From assembly GCA_963747255.1 (NCBI GenBank), contig CAVVEG010000017.1, forward strand, positions 806,001 to 870,000: 64,000 bases of DNA, given 5' to 3'. Position 1 is the stretch's first letter. Each line of letters opens with the position of its first letter. The position numbers were made by a program, and so were the translations under genes. Shown here piece after piece: positions 25,549 through 34,925 of this stretch. This stretch comes from CAIYRG01 sp963747255 (lineage in GTDB: Bacteria > Pseudomonadota > Alphaproteobacteria > Micropepsales > Micropepsaceae). Under the pieces are notes generated by a model. It saw only the letters and a program-made list of their open reading frames with translations. It did not search any database and had not been told where the DNA came from.

Positions 25549-27039
25549 ATCCGTTTCCAGCAACCGGGCGGCCTGAAGTACGCCGGGTATTTGTCCGGGC
25601 AAATCCTCGGCGATCAGTCCCGGCCCAAATCGTCCCGCCGCCTCGCCATGCAGCCATGCGGCGGCGTTTGCCGCATCGAATGTATTCATCCCCTGGGCCA
25701 GCAGCCCTGCGATCATACCGGTAAGAACGTCTCCCGCCCCCGCGGTCGCAAGAAATGGCGGCGCGTTGCTGTTGATTGCAGCCCGGCCGTCGGGCGATGC
25801 CACCACCGTATCGGCGCCTTTCAGAAGAACGACACAGTTGGCCGTGGCTGCCGCCTTCCGCGCAGCCTCCAGTTTCGTGGTTGCATCGCTCATGTAACCC
25901 GGAAAGATCCGTTCGAATTCCCCTTCATGTGGCGTCAACACGCAATTTTTGTGCAGTTGCCGGAACAGCAGTGCCGGGTCATCGGAAAACGAAGTCAGCG
26001 CATCGGCGTCCAGCACAACTGCCGCGCCACTCGCCAATACGGCGGCCACAAGATCCTGAGTGGCGGCGCCCGCGCCGCAGCCCGGACCAATTGCAACCGC
26101 ATTGAGCCGCCGATCCGAGAGCAACGCCGTAAGTCCCTTCGCGCCGTCAAATGGCTTTACCATAATGGCCGTCAACTGCGCCGCGTTTATACCGACGGCA
26201 TCAATCGGACTGGCAACGCTGACGAGTCCCGCGCCCGCACGCAGCGCGCCGCGTGCCGCCAATCGTGCTGCACCCGTGGCATGCATCGGACCACTGACGA
26301 CCACCGCATGTCCCCGGGCGTATTTGTGACCGTCTGGCGCCAGGACCGGATAGCGCTTCTTCCACAAAGCCGGACCATTGGCGAAGCAGCGCGGATCGAT
26401 TTTGTCGAGAACCTGCTCCGGGATCCCGATATCGGCAACCTTGAGCTCGCCGCAAAATCGCCGTCCCGGCATCAGGAAATGAGCAGGCTTCGGCCGGAAG
26501 AATGTGACCGTCCGGGTCGCTCGCACGCAAATTCCCGCGGGTCCATCGAGTGGCCGGCCAAGATCACCATGCAATCCGCTGGGCACATCGGCGGCGACAA
26601 CCGCCGCTCCGCTGGCATTCACGGCGCTCGCGACTTCCGCTGCGGCTCCTCCGAGCGGGCGCGACAGGCCGGCGCCGAACAGAGCATCCACAATGATTGT
26701 AGCGTCCCGGACGATGCCGGAAGATACCGGATGGATCGGTCCAGCCCATCTTCTCGCCATCTCGGCAGCGTCCCCCCGCAACGCCGGCCGCTCGACAAGC
26801 GAGTGCACACGAACCGGATAGTCGCGATCCTTCAGATGGCGGGCTGCACAAAATCCGTCACCGCCATTGTTTCCCGGTCCGCAAAGCACAAGCACGGAAG
26901 CAGCCGGCGTGCACGTAACCACGGCGTCGGCAATGGCGCGACCGGCACCTTCCATCAAATGGATGGACGCGATTCCCATGGCTTCCGCAAGACGATCGGC
27001 TTCCATCGATTGGGCGACGGTCAGGATCTCGGCGTTCAT
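25540..27039 (-). CDS. nnr: Bifunctional NAD(P)H-hydrate epimerase / ADP-dependent dehydratase
   Basis: A 499-residue metabolite-repair enzyme that restores damaged NADHX/NADPHX. The N-terminal YjeF epimerase half (residues 1-215) shows LCGPGNNGGDGFCAARHL, VDALFGAGLSRPL and ADVPSGLHGD. The C-terminal dehydratase half (about 225-495) shows VVSGPMHATGAARLAARGALRAG, LTPHEGEF and FLATAGAGDVLTGMIAGLLAQG with the kinase-fold catalytic Asp. It starts within a 4-bp overlap with the stop of the upstream aminotransferase gene. The nearby glnB-glnA genes are common neighbours in alphaproteobacteria. Confidence 0.95.
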   Translation of the reverse strand: MNAEILTVAQSMEADRLAEAMGIASIHLMEGAGRAIADAVVTCTPAASVLVLCGPGNNGGDGFCAARHLKDRDYPVRVHSLVERPALRGDAAEMARRWAGPIHPVSSGIVRDATIIVDALFGAGLSRPLGGAAAEVASAVNASGAAVVAADVPSGLHGDLGRPLDGPAGICVRATRTVTFFRPKPAHFLMPGRRFCGELKVADIGIPEQVLDKIDPRCFANGPALWKKRYPVLAPDGHKYARGHAVVVSGPMHATGAARLAARGALRAGAGLVSVASPIDAVGINAAQLTAIMVKPFDGAKGLTALLSDRRLNAVAIGPGCGAGAATQDLVAAVLASGAAVVLDADALTSFSDDPALLFRQLHKNCVLTPHEGEFERIFPGYMSDATTKLEAARKAAATANCVVLLKGADTVVASPDGRAAINSNAPPFLATAGAGDVLTGMIAGLLAQGMNTFDAANAAAWLHGEAAGRFGPGLIAEDLPGQIPGVLQAARLLETDLF

Positions 27040-28211
27040 TTTCCCTGGGTGCCCGCGAAATATCGTGCGAGCCGTGACCCGGCCTCCTCGATAATTGCCG
27101 GCGTTTTACAGAATGCGAACCGGACCAGATCCAAAGGCGGGTTTTCGCTATAGAAAACAGATAGCGGGATTGCCGCGACCCCGGCTTCGCGCGTAATCCG
27201 CTGGCAGAATTGAAAATCCGTCTCGTTTGCGATTTTTCGAATCGACGCCGTGATGAAATATGTTCCTTCGCTGCCGAGCACATCGAAACCGGCGGCCTTC
27301 AACGCCGTCCCAATCTGGTTGCGCCTTGCTTGCAGTGACCGGGCATTTGCCAGCGCAAAATCCATGTGATTGCGAAAACCCTCCACAATTCCAAGCTGCA
27401 ATGCCGGGGAGGTCGTGAAGGTGTTGAACTGATGCGCCTTGGTAACCACTTCGACGAGTTGGCGCGGGCCGCATACCCAACCGATTTTCCAGCCCGTGAG
27501 TGAAAACATCTTTCCGGCCGAACCGACGCGGACGCAGCGGTCGCGCATGCCTGGAAGGGTCAGCAGCGGATTGTGACGACAGCTGTCAAACACGAGATGC
27601 TCGTAAACCTCATCGCAAACCGCGTAGGCGTCGTATCGCGTGAGAAATTGCGCCAGCAGGTCAAGCTCCGAGCGGTCGAATACCCGGCCGATGGGATTGA
27701 GTGGCGAATTGACGAGAATGAGTTTTGTTTGAGGCGAAAATGCCGCAGCGAGCGCATCTTCGGTCAGCCGGAAATCCGGTGGAGAGAGCCTGATGCTGCG
27801 GATCTGCGCTCCCATCGCCGACAGCATTGGACGATAGGAGTCATAACACGGCTCGATCACGATCGCCTCATCACCCGGCGCCAGCAAACCCATGATGCAA
27901 TCCCCAAGCGCCTCGGTCGCGCCGGAAGTGATCAGCACCTCCGTGCCGGGATCAAATTCCAGTCCGTAAAAATCCCGGCTGTGTCGGGCAATCGCGATCC
28001 GAAGTTCCAGCATGCCCTGCATGGGCGGGTACTGATTGGGACCATGGCGCAGCGCTTGTCCGGCGGCATCGCGGATTCCCTCCGGACCGTCTTCGTCCGG
28101 AAAGCCCTGCCCAAGGTTTATCGCGTGGTGCTCCACCGCGAGCGCCGACATGACGGTGAAGATTGTTGTCCCGAGTCCGCTAAAAGCCGGGTTGAATCTC
28201 TGACCTTCCAT
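27036..28211 (-). CDS. PLP-dependent class I/II aminotransferase
   Basis: 391 residues from the ATG at 28211, chosen because GGATGGGGGC lies just before it; in-frame ATGs at 28253 and 28319 lack a good site. It is a fold-type I enzyme with the PLP lysine in SAGKMFSLTGWKIGW, plus NLGQGFPDEDGP and VNSPLNPIGRVFD. These signatures are closest to the kynurenine/methionine aminotransferase group (YbdL-like), but substrate cannot be fixed. The stop overlaps the downstream NAD(P)H-hydrate gene by 4 bp, so the two are co-translated. It is divergent from glnB across a gap of about 300 bp. Confidence 0.88.
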   Translation of the reverse strand: MEGQRFNPAFSGLGTTIFTVMSALAVEHHAINLGQGFPDEDGPEGIRDAAGQALRHGPNQYPPMQGMLELRIAIARHSRDFYGLEFDPGTEVLITSGATEALGDCIMGLLAPGDEAIVIEPCYDSYRPMLSAMGAQIRSIRLSPPDFRLTEDALAAAFSPQTKLILVNSPLNPIGRVFDRSELDLLAQFLTRYDAYAVCDEVYEHLVFDSCRHNPLLTLPGMRDRCVRVGSAGKMFSLTGWKIGWVCGPRQLVEVVTKAHQFNTFTTSPALQLGIVEGFRNHMDFALANARSLQARRNQIGTALKAAGFDVLGSEGTYFITASIRKIANETDFQFCQRITREAGVAAIPLSVFYSENPPLDLVRFAFCKTPAIIEEAGSRLARYFAGTQGK

Positions 28212-28445
28212 GCCCCCATCCGCTTGCGCAATTTTTCGGGCCGAAGCGCCCATGTTGCGACCGGGCTCACGCGGCCGCCTGTGTGATTGCAAGGTGGCAA
28301 AGACCCCCTCCCCGGGCAATGAGAACTTGTGTCCCCGGTAGCCTTAAAACTGGGCAAATGGCCTGTTTTTTCGGCATGATATTGTCAAACAGGAGCGTCA
28401 CAGCAGCAAAATGCGGCAATTGCTGATGTTTTTATGGATTGCGAG

Positions 28446-28464
28446 ATTGGCATGGTGCCTGCTA
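28446..28464 (+). promoter_or_regulatory. Sigma-54 (-24/-12) promoter of glnB-glnA
   Basis: TTGGCATGGTGCCTGCTA (28447-28464) has GG at 28449-28450 and GC at 28461-28462 with exactly 10 bases between, matching the sigma-54 consensus TGGCACG-N4-TTGC closely. Transcription would start near 28474, about 40 bp before the glnB ATG. Nitrogen control of glnBA by NtrC and sigma-54 is known in other alphaproteobacteria. No clear NtrC palindrome was found in the roughly 235 bases upstream, which otherwise hold no gene. Confidence 0.8.
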
Positions 28465-28513
28465 CGCGATGGTTCAGACGCGACGCTTCGAGGGGTCATC
28501 GAGGAAGCCCGGC

Positions 28514-28852
28514 ATGAAAAAAATTGAAGCCATCATCAAGCCTTTCAAACTTGACGAGGTCAAAGAGGCACTGCATGAGATCGGCGTTCAGGGAATTACC
28601 GTGACTGAAGCCAAGGGTTTTGGCCGTCAAAAAGGCCATACCGAACTCTATCGCGGCGCTGAATATGTTGTTGATTTTCTGCCGAAGGTGAAAATCGAGA
28701 TCGTATTGATGCCTGAGCAGGTTGAACCTGCCGTGGAAGCGATCCTCAAAGCCGCCCGCACCGGACGAATTGGAGACGGCAAGATTTTCGTACTCGATAT
28801 CCAGGAAGCAGTCCGGATCCGGACCGGCGAAAAAGGCGCGGACGCCCTCTAA
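28514..28852 (+). CDS. glnB: Nitrogen regulatory protein P-II
   Basis: A 112-residue trimeric signal protein sensing 2-oxoglutarate, ATP/ADP and, through uridylylation, glutamine. The ATG at 28514 has GAGGAAG just before it and gives MKKIEAIIKPFKLDEVKEAL; the upstream open frame is discarded. The T-loop holds GFGRQKGHTELYRGAEY with Tyr51 as uridylylation site. The B-loop TGRIGDGKIFV and C-loop RIRTGEKG are intact. It lies 37 bp upstream of glnA behind a sigma-54 promoter, which supports GlnB rather than the amtB-linked GlnK. Confidence 0.96.
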   Translation: MKKIEAIIKPFKLDEVKEALHEIGVQGITVTEAKGFGRQKGHTELYRGAEYVVDFLPKVKIEIVLMPEQVEPAVEAILKAARTGRIGDGKIFVLDIQEAVRIRTGEKGADAL

Positions 28853-28888
28853 GCACAATTTCTCCCACGCTCGATAAAGGAAAGCAGA

Positions 28889-30298
28889 ATGGCTGATGCA
28901 AAATCCGTCCTGAAATTGATCAAGGACAAGGAAGTGAAATTCGTCGATCTTCGTTTCACGGATCCCCGTGGCAAATGGCAGCACGTCACGTTCGACCTGT
29001 CGCTGATCGATGAGGACATTTTCACGCATGGGCTGATGTTCGACGGTTCGTCGATCGCGGGATGGAGAGCGATCAATGAATCGGACATGACCCTGATGCC
29101 GGATCCGGATTCGGCGGTTATCGATCCTTTCTTTGCGCAGACCACACTCGCGATTTTCTGCGATGTTCACGAACCCATGACGGGGCAACCCTACAATCGT
29201 TGCCCACGCTCGATCGCAAAGTCGGCGGAGAAATATCTGCAGGCCAGCGGCGTTGGAGACACTGCCTATTTCGGGCCGGAAGCGGAATTCTTCATTTTCG
29301 ATTCGGTTCGGTTCGAAACCGGAATGAACAAGGCCTTCTACTTCATCGAATCCAAGGAGGGTCCCTACAGCAGCGGAATCGATTACGAAGACGGAAATAC
29401 GGGTCACCGTCCGCCGATCAAGGGCGGCTATTTCCCGGTCCCGCCGGTGGACTCATATCAGGATATCCGTTCCGAGATGCTGGCTGTCATGGGCGATATG
29501 GGAATTCAGCCCGAAAAGCATCATCATGAGGTTGCGCCTTCGCAGCATGAACTTGGTTTCAAGTTCAACACGCTGACGAAATGCGCCGACTACATGCAGA
29601 TCTATAAATATGTGATCCATCAGGTGGCGGCGTCATACGGAAAGTCCGCTACTTTCATGCCCAAGCCGATTTTCGGCGACAACGGATCGGGCATGCATGT
29701 CCATCAGTCGATCTGGAAGGAAGGCAAACCGCTTTTTGCGGGTTCTGGTTATGCAGATCTGTCGAACACATGTCTCTATTACATTGGCGGCATCATCAAA
29801 CACGCCAAGGCGGTCAACGCTTTCACCAACCCGCTGACGAACTCGTACAAGCGCCTCATTCCCGGTTTCGAAGCGCCAGTTCTGCTCGCCTACTCGGCGC
29901 GCAACCGTTCCGCGTCCTGCCGCATTCCGTTTGGCCAGGGGCCGAAAAGCAAGCGCGTCGAAGTTCGATTCCCCGATCCCGGCGCGAATCCGTATCTCGC
30001 CTATGCCGCGATGCTGATGGCCGGTCTGGATGGCATCGAGAACAAGATCCATCCTGGCGAACCGATGGACAAAGATCTCTATGCCTTGCCACCGGAAGAG
30101 CTCAAAGATGTTCCGCAGGTCTGCGGTTCGCTCCGCGACGCTCTTTCCTATCTCGATGCGGACAGAACCTTCCTCAAGAAGGGCGGCGTGTTCAGCGATG
30201 ATTTCATCGATTCCTATATCGAATTGAAGATGGGCGAAGTGCATGCCTTCGAACACTCGCCGCATCCGCTGGAATTCAAAATGTATTATAGCGTCTGA
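28889..30298 (+). CDS. glnA: Glutamine synthetase, type I
   Basis: A 469-residue dodecameric enzyme making glutamine from glutamate, ammonia and ATP. Motifs: FDGSSIAGW near residue 50, the GPEAEFF metal site, HHHEVAPSQHELGFKF, and KPIFGDNGSGMHVHQS. The adenylylation loop MDKDLYALPPEELK contains the regulated Tyr (about residue 397), so GlnE-type control is expected. The start has AAAGGAAAGCAGA before it. It is downstream of glnB in one unit and ends before a strong intrinsic terminator. Confidence 0.98.
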   Translation: MADAKSVLKLIKDKEVKFVDLRFTDPRGKWQHVTFDLSLIDEDIFTHGLMFDGSSIAGWRAINESDMTLMPDPDSAVIDPFFAQTTLAIFCDVHEPMTGQPYNRCPRSIAKSAEKYLQASGVGDTAYFGPEAEFFIFDSVRFETGMNKAFYFIESKEGPYSSGIDYEDGNTGHRPPIKGGYFPVPPVDSYQDIRSEMLAVMGDMGIQPEKHHHEVAPSQHELGFKFNTLTKCADYMQIYKYVIHQVAASYGKSATFMPKPIFGDNGSGMHVHQSIWKEGKPLFAGSGYADLSNTCLYYIGGIIKHAKAVNAFTNPLTNSYKRLIPGFEAPVLLAYSARNRSASCRIPFGQGPKSKRVEVRFPDPGANPYLAYAAMLMAGLDGIENKIHPGEPMDKDLYALPPEELKDVPQVCGSLRDALSYLDADRTFLKKGGVFSDDFIDSYIELKMGEVHAFEHSPHPLEFKMYYSV

Positions 30299-30321
30299 CG
30301 CGGCTGATTCGGTCTGGTGAT

Positions 30322-30353
30322 AGGGGGGCGCGGACTTTCGCGCCCCCCTTTCA
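30322..30353 (+). terminator. Rho-independent terminator after glnA
   Basis: Arms AGGGGGGCGCG and CGCGCCCCCCT pair around the loop GACTTT and are followed by a T-rich stretch (CTTTCATTT). It lies 24 bp after the glnA stop and more than 100 bp before parE. Confidence 0.88.
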
Positions 30354-30458
30354 TTTGGTTGACACCGCACCGATGTGAAGTGATGCGTCCAGGAGACGCA
30401 GGCGCCAGACCATCGGAATGATGACGTGCAGTTTCAGTCCCGTCGAGTGAGCGGAGCC

Positions 30459-32459
30459 ATGGCGAAAATTCGCGACCTTTTCGATGAGCCGGAACAGGGG
30501 GCCCCGCGTGCAGGGAAAAAGACCGAACACGCCGGCAGCTACACAGCGAAAGACATCGAGGTTCTCGAAGGGTTGGAGCCGGTGCGGCGGCGCCCCGGAA
30601 TGTATATTGGTGGGACGGACGAAAGAGCGCTCCATCACCTCGCAGCGGAAATTCTCGACAACGCCATGGATGAGGCCGTCGCGGGCCATGCGTCGCGCAT
30701 CGAGGTGGAATTGCAGCCCGGAAACGTTCTCACCGTGCGCGACAACGGACGCGGCATTCCGGTCGACCGGCACCCGAAATTCACCAGCAAATCAGCGCTG
30801 GAAGTCATCATGACGACATTGCACGCCGGAGGGAAATTCGGCGGCAAGGTCTATGACACATCGGGCGGATTACACGGTGTCGGCGCTTCGGTCGTCAATG
30901 CGCTGTCCGAATGGATGGAGGTTGAGGTCGCGCGCGACCGTCAGGGCTACCGGCAGCGTTTCGAGCGCGGCCATGCAGTTACGAAGCTGGAATCACTTGG
31001 CCCTGCAAACCGGCGGGGCACGATCGTCCGGTTCAAACCGGACGCAAAAATTTTCAGTGCTGCGCATTTTTCGCCACAAATCCTGCATCGCATGGCTCGC
31101 TCGAAGGCCTATCTCTTCCGTGGAGTCGAAGTACGCTGGAAATGCGACCCTTCACTGCTGAACCCGGAATGGTCCATTCCTCCCGAAGAAATTTTCAAGT
31201 TTCCCGGCGGGCTGCTGGACTTTCTGAAAGTGGCGCTGGGCAATGCAAAAACCGTGACCCGTCTGTTCGCAGGCCAGATAGCGAATAAAGACGGCAAGGG
31301 TGCTGTTGAGTGGGCAATAGCCTGGACTCCGCAGATCGATCCATTCATCAATTCCTACTGCAATACCATCCCGACGCTTCAGGGTGGGACGCATGAACAG
31401 GGATTGCGCAGCGGGCTGACCCGTTCCCTGCGCGCCTTCGGAGAGAGAACCGGCAACCGCAAAACCGGATTGATAACTCCGGAGGATGTCATTTCCGGCG
31501 CTTGCGCGGTCCTGTCGATTTTCATCCGTGAGCCGGAATTTCAGGGTCAGACGAAGGAAAAACTCTCGACCGCTGACGCTCAGCGACTTGTCGAAAATGC
31601 CCTGCGCGATCACTTCGACCATTTTCTGTCGGAAAATCCCCAGGAAGCGGAAGTCTTGCTGGCCTTCGTCGTCGATGCGGCAGAGGATCGTCTGAAGAAG
31701 CGGCAGGAACGGGAGGTGAGCCGAAAGGCGGCCACCCGCAAGTTGCGGCTGCCGGGAAAACTTGCCGATTGCACGCGCGAGGGCCAGAACGGCACGGAAA
31801 TCTTTCTCGTCGAAGGTGATTCCGCGGGCGGATCGGCGAAACAGGCACGCGATCGCGCGACCCAGGCCGTGCTTCCTTTACGTGGCAAAATTCTGAATGT
31901 CGCAAGCGCCGCCGCCGGCCGCCTGCAACAAAATCAGGAACTTTCCAATCTGATGCAGGCGCTCGGGTGCGGCAGTGGCGACAGGTACCGCGATTCGGAC
32001 TTGCGGTATGAGCGCGTCATTATCATGACCGATGCGGATGTGGACGGCGCCCACATCGCGTCACTTCTGCTCACTTTCTTTTATCGCGAAATGAAGGGTC
32101 TGATCACGAACGGACATCTGTACCTTGCGCTGCCGCCGCTTTACCGCCTCAGCCAGGGCGACAAGACCGTTTATGCACGCGACGATGCGCATCGGGAGGA
32201 ACTGGTGCGACGGGAATTCAGGAGCAATGCAAAAGTCGAAGTTTCGCGGTTCAAAGGGCTGGGCGAGATGATGCCGGCGCAGCTCAGGGATACGACGATG
32301 AAATCGGGTGCACGCACCCTGCTACGCGTGGACTTGAGCGATTTGGATGCCTCCCAAACAGATCTGCTTGTCGAACGGCTGATGGGCAAGAAGCCAGAAC
32401 TTCGCTTTCAGTTCATTCAGGAAAACGCAGTATTCGCAGCCAACGACGTGGACGTGTAA
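30459..32459 (+). CDS. parE: DNA topoisomerase IV subunit B
   Basis: A 666-residue ATPase subunit that, with ParC, unlinks daughter chromosomes. The ATG at 30459 (GCGGAG before it) gives MAKIRDLFDEPEQG. The GHKL ATPase fold has EILDNAMDEAV, DNGRGIPV and GGLHGVGASVVNALS. The transducer follows, then the TOPRIM domain with EGDSAGGSAKQARDR and MTDADVDGAHIASLLL. The length and the EPVRRRPGMYIGGTDERALHHL block fit ParE rather than the longer GyrB. parC is not in the window. Confidence 0.95.
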   Translation: MAKIRDLFDEPEQGAPRAGKKTEHAGSYTAKDIEVLEGLEPVRRRPGMYIGGTDERALHHLAAEILDNAMDEAVAGHASRIEVELQPGNVLTVRDNGRGIPVDRHPKFTSKSALEVIMTTLHAGGKFGGKVYDTSGGLHGVGASVVNALSEWMEVEVARDRQGYRQRFERGHAVTKLESLGPANRRGTIVRFKPDAKIFSAAHFSPQILHRMARSKAYLFRGVEVRWKCDPSLLNPEWSIPPEEIFKFPGGLLDFLKVALGNAKTVTRLFAGQIANKDGKGAVEWAIAWTPQIDPFINSYCNTIPTLQGGTHEQGLRSGLTRSLRAFGERTGNRKTGLITPEDVISGACAVLSIFIREPEFQGQTKEKLSTADAQRLVENALRDHFDHFLSENPQEAEVLLAFVVDAAEDRLKKRQEREVSRKAATRKLRLPGKLADCTREGQNGTEIFLVEGDSAGGSAKQARDRATQAVLPLRGKILNVASAAAGRLQQNQELSNLMQALGCGSGDRYRDSDLRYERVIIMTDADVDGAHIASLLLTFFYREMKGLITNGHLYLALPPLYRLSQGDKTVYARDDAHREELVRREFRSNAKVEVSRFKGLGEMMPAQLRDTTMKSGARTLLRVDLSDLDASQTDLLVERLMGKKPELRFQFIQENAVFAANDVDV

Positions 32460-32555
32460 CCTGCCTCTGCACTCCCACTCTCGTTATGCCCGGCAGGTTG
32501 ACTTATCGGGACTTATCCTTATTTTGGGGCTTGCTGGTCGCTGGCAATTCCAAAT

Positions 32556-34079
32556 TTGGCGCCCGAACCAGATTATTTTGGGAGTTGTTTCACTATAAGT
32601 AATGATCTTTTGTCCGGCGTGAGCGCCGGACCACTTTGCGAGATTCCCCAGGAACCCGCAATTCCCCCTTTAACCACCGACGAAGTCAGTTTCGCCAGCT
32701 TGGGCCTTGGTCCGGAGTTGCTGCGCGCAATTCGGGACTCCGGCTACACGACCCCTACGCCGATCCAGGCGCGGGGAATTCCCGAGGTATTGAAGGGCAG
32801 AGATATCATTGGTATTGCGCAGACCGGGACGGGGAAAACCGCGTCCTTTACGCTTCCAATGATCGAGCTGCTGTCCCGCGGGCGCGCCCGTGCGCGCATG
32901 CCCCGGACGCTGATTCTCGAGCCGACGCGGGAACTTGCCACCCAGGTGGCCGAAAGTTTCGAGCGCTACGGCAAGTACCACAAACTCTCGATGGCCCTGC
33001 TGATCGGCGGGGTCTCCTTCGAAGACCAGGACAAGAAGCTCGACCGCGGCGTTGATGTCCTGATCGCGACACCCGGCCGCCTGCTGGACCATTTTGAACG
33101 TGGCAAGCTGATGCTCACCGGGGTCCAGGTCCTGGTCGTGGACGAAGCGGACCGCATGCTTGACATGGGCTTTATACCGGATGTGGAGAAAATCGTTAAG
33201 TTGACGCCGTTCACCCGGCAGACACTGTTCTATTCGGCAACCATGCCGCCGGAAATCAAACGCATCACCGATCAGTTTCTGCAAGCGGCGGTCCAGGTGG
33301 AAGTCTCCCGTCCCGCGACGGCGGCTTCGACAATTACCCAAAGGGCCGTCATCGTTCCGGGAGGCGAGTGGTCGAAGCGCGAAACCCTCCGCCGGTTGAT
33401 CCGCGAAGAAGGCGTGAAAAACGCCATTGTGTTCTGCAACCGCAAGCGCGATGTCGATACACTGGCGCAGTCCCTGCAGAAGCATGGCTTCTCCGCGGCA
33501 GCATTACACGGGGACCTCGATCAGTCCGTGCGTACGCGGACACTGGACGCTTTCCGGGCCGGTCAGATTGCCATTCTGGTCGCGAGCGATGTTGCGGCGC
33601 GCGGTCTCGATATTCCGGCCGTCAGCCACATCTTCAACTTCGATGTACCGCGCCAGCCGGATGACTATGTGCACCGCATCGGGCGCACCGGCCGCGCCGG
33701 GCGACCGGGCGATGCTCTCACCCTGGTGGGTCGTGGCGAGGAGAAATATCTTTCGGCAATCGAAAACCTGGGCGGCAAAGCGATTGAACGGCGCCGGATG
33801 GAGGGTTTGCCCGAAGAATTGCCGCGCAAATCCGGCAATCGCCAATCACCGCGCGAACGAACGCGCGGCCGTACCCGCAGGGAAAGCAAGGCCGTCGCGG
33901 CCGAGCGTGCCAGTCCGCCGGCATCGGCACCCGAAAAGAGCAGAGACAAGCAGCGCGCAAGCCAGGCAATCCAGTTTGCAGGTACAAACGATGCGAGCCA
34001 GCTTCCGGCATTTTTGATGCGTCCGGTGCCGCTTCCGCCAAAATCGGTCAGGAAACTCGCGGCGGCGGATGCCGATTAA
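32556..34079 (+). CDS. DEAD-box ATP-dependent RNA helicase (RhlE-like)
   Basis: Up to 507 residues; the start is uncertain. The frame opens with a TTG at 32556, and a GTG at 32619 is another candidate; neither has a clear ribosome-binding site. All helicase motifs are present in order: Q motif (FASLGLGPELLRAIRDSGYTTPTPIQ), AQTGTGKT, PTRELATQ, TPGRLLDH, VDEADRMLDMGF, SAT, then domain 2 with HGDLDQSVRTRTLDAFRAG, ASDVAARGLD and HRIGRTGRAG. A basic, low-complexity C-tail (residues 420-507) probably adds RNA binding. It likely works in rRNA maturation or mRNA turnover. It is a plus-strand gene after parE and before the J-domain/cobST group. Confidence 0.93.
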   Translation: MAPEPDYFGSCFTISNDLLSGVSAGPLCEIPQEPAIPPLTTDEVSFASLGLGPELLRAIRDSGYTTPTPIQARGIPEVLKGRDIIGIAQTGTGKTASFTLPMIELLSRGRARARMPRTLILEPTRELATQVAESFERYGKYHKLSMALLIGGVSFEDQDKKLDRGVDVLIATPGRLLDHFERGKLMLTGVQVLVVDEADRMLDMGFIPDVEKIVKLTPFTRQTLFYSATMPPEIKRITDQFLQAAVQVEVSRPATAASTITQRAVIVPGGEWSKRETLRRLIREEGVKNAIVFCNRKRDVDTLAQSLQKHGFSAAALHGDLDQSVRTRTLDAFRAGQIAILVASDVAARGLDIPAVSHIFNFDVPRQPDDYVHRIGRTGRAGRPGDALTLVGRGEEKYLSAIENLGGKAIERRRMEGLPEELPRKSGNRQSPRERTRGRTRRESKAVAAERASPPASAPEKSRDKQRASQAIQFAGTNDASQLPAFLMRPVPLPPKSVRKLAAADAD

Positions 34080-34232
34080 AGCCGGACGCGGCGGAATTCA
34101 TCCGTACACCCTTCGCAGCCGCGCGTAGTACCAAGCCCAGGCATTTCTGAACAGGCGCGCAAGTCGCCCTGCGGGGCCGTGTCAAGTTTTTCATTTTCTT
34201 GTCTTTTATACTTCGCACCCCATAATGCCATC

Positions 34233-34841
34233 ATGTCTTCGACCGCATATCGCCCGCGCTTTGGCTACGATATTCGCATCAATGCGCCGCGCCCGCAGAC
34301 CATCTCCGCCAAAGGTCGGCCATGTTCGTCTCCAGGCTGCCGCGAGCCGGCCGAAAGCAATGTGCCCAAATCCCGGGCCAACCTGGAAGACAGGCAATGG
34401 CTCTGCCGGGCGCATTTGAGGGAGCACAACAAACGCTGGGATTTCTTCGAAGGTATGAGCAGTGCCGAAATCGAGCGTTATTGCCTGGATGCGGTGACCG
34501 GACACCGCCCGACATGGCCGCTCGGCAAGCGCACGGCCAACACACAAACAACTGGTACGGCGCAGTTCGCCTATCATTTCGAGGATGGTTTTGCCGTTTT
34601 TGAAGAAGCTGCAGCGCCGGCGCAATCGCGGCGCAGGCCGCCCCTGACCAAAGCCCAACTGGACGCGTTGGCCGTACTCAACCTTGAAGAGACCGCCGGC
34701 TTGCACGAGATAAAGGCCCGGTATAAGGAACTCGTGAAGCGGTTTCATCCCGATGCCAATGGCGGCAACCGCGGCACGGAAGAGCGGCTGAGACAGGTCA
34801 TCAAAGCCTACGGCCATCTTCGGGCTGCAGGTTTCGCGTGA
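34233..34841 (+). CDS. J-domain (DnaJ-like) protein upstream of cobS
   Basis: 202 residues from the ATG at 34233 (MSSTAYRPRFGYD). The N-terminal half has a conserved Cys-containing region (SSPGCREPAESNVPKS, ...WLCRAHLREHN) that resembles a small metal-binding site. The C-terminal 60 residues form a J domain with the HPD tripeptide (KRFHPDANGG). It should stimulate a DnaK/Hsp70 partner. This gene type is a regular neighbour of cobS-cobT in Rhizobiales and related groups, and an assembly role for the AAA+ chelatase is an attractive but unproven idea. The gap to cobS is 84 bp. Confidence 0.85.
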   Translation: MSSTAYRPRFGYDIRINAPRPQTISAKGRPCSSPGCREPAESNVPKSRANLEDRQWLCRAHLREHNKRWDFFEGMSSAEIERYCLDAVTGHRPTWPLGKRTANTQTTGTAQFAYHFEDGFAVFEEAAAPAQSRRRPPLTKAQLDALAVLNLEETAGLHEIKARYKELVKRFHPDANGGNRGTEERLRQVIKAYGHLRAAGFA

Positions 34842-34925
34842 ATTGAAACTCAGCTCGGCTCCGGACAGGCTGAAGGACCTCCGCGCTGGTCTTTGCGGAT
34901 TCCTGCGATCCTCAAATATGGATGA

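Noticed and set aside
25591..27153. A 520-codon plus-strand frame
   Set aside because: Antisense to the NAD(P)H-hydrate repair gene, which has all its motifs.
28385..28430. CAGCA-N15-TGCTG as an NtrC enhancer upstream of glnB
   Set aside because: The arms are too short and do not resemble the NtrC consensus; likely chance.
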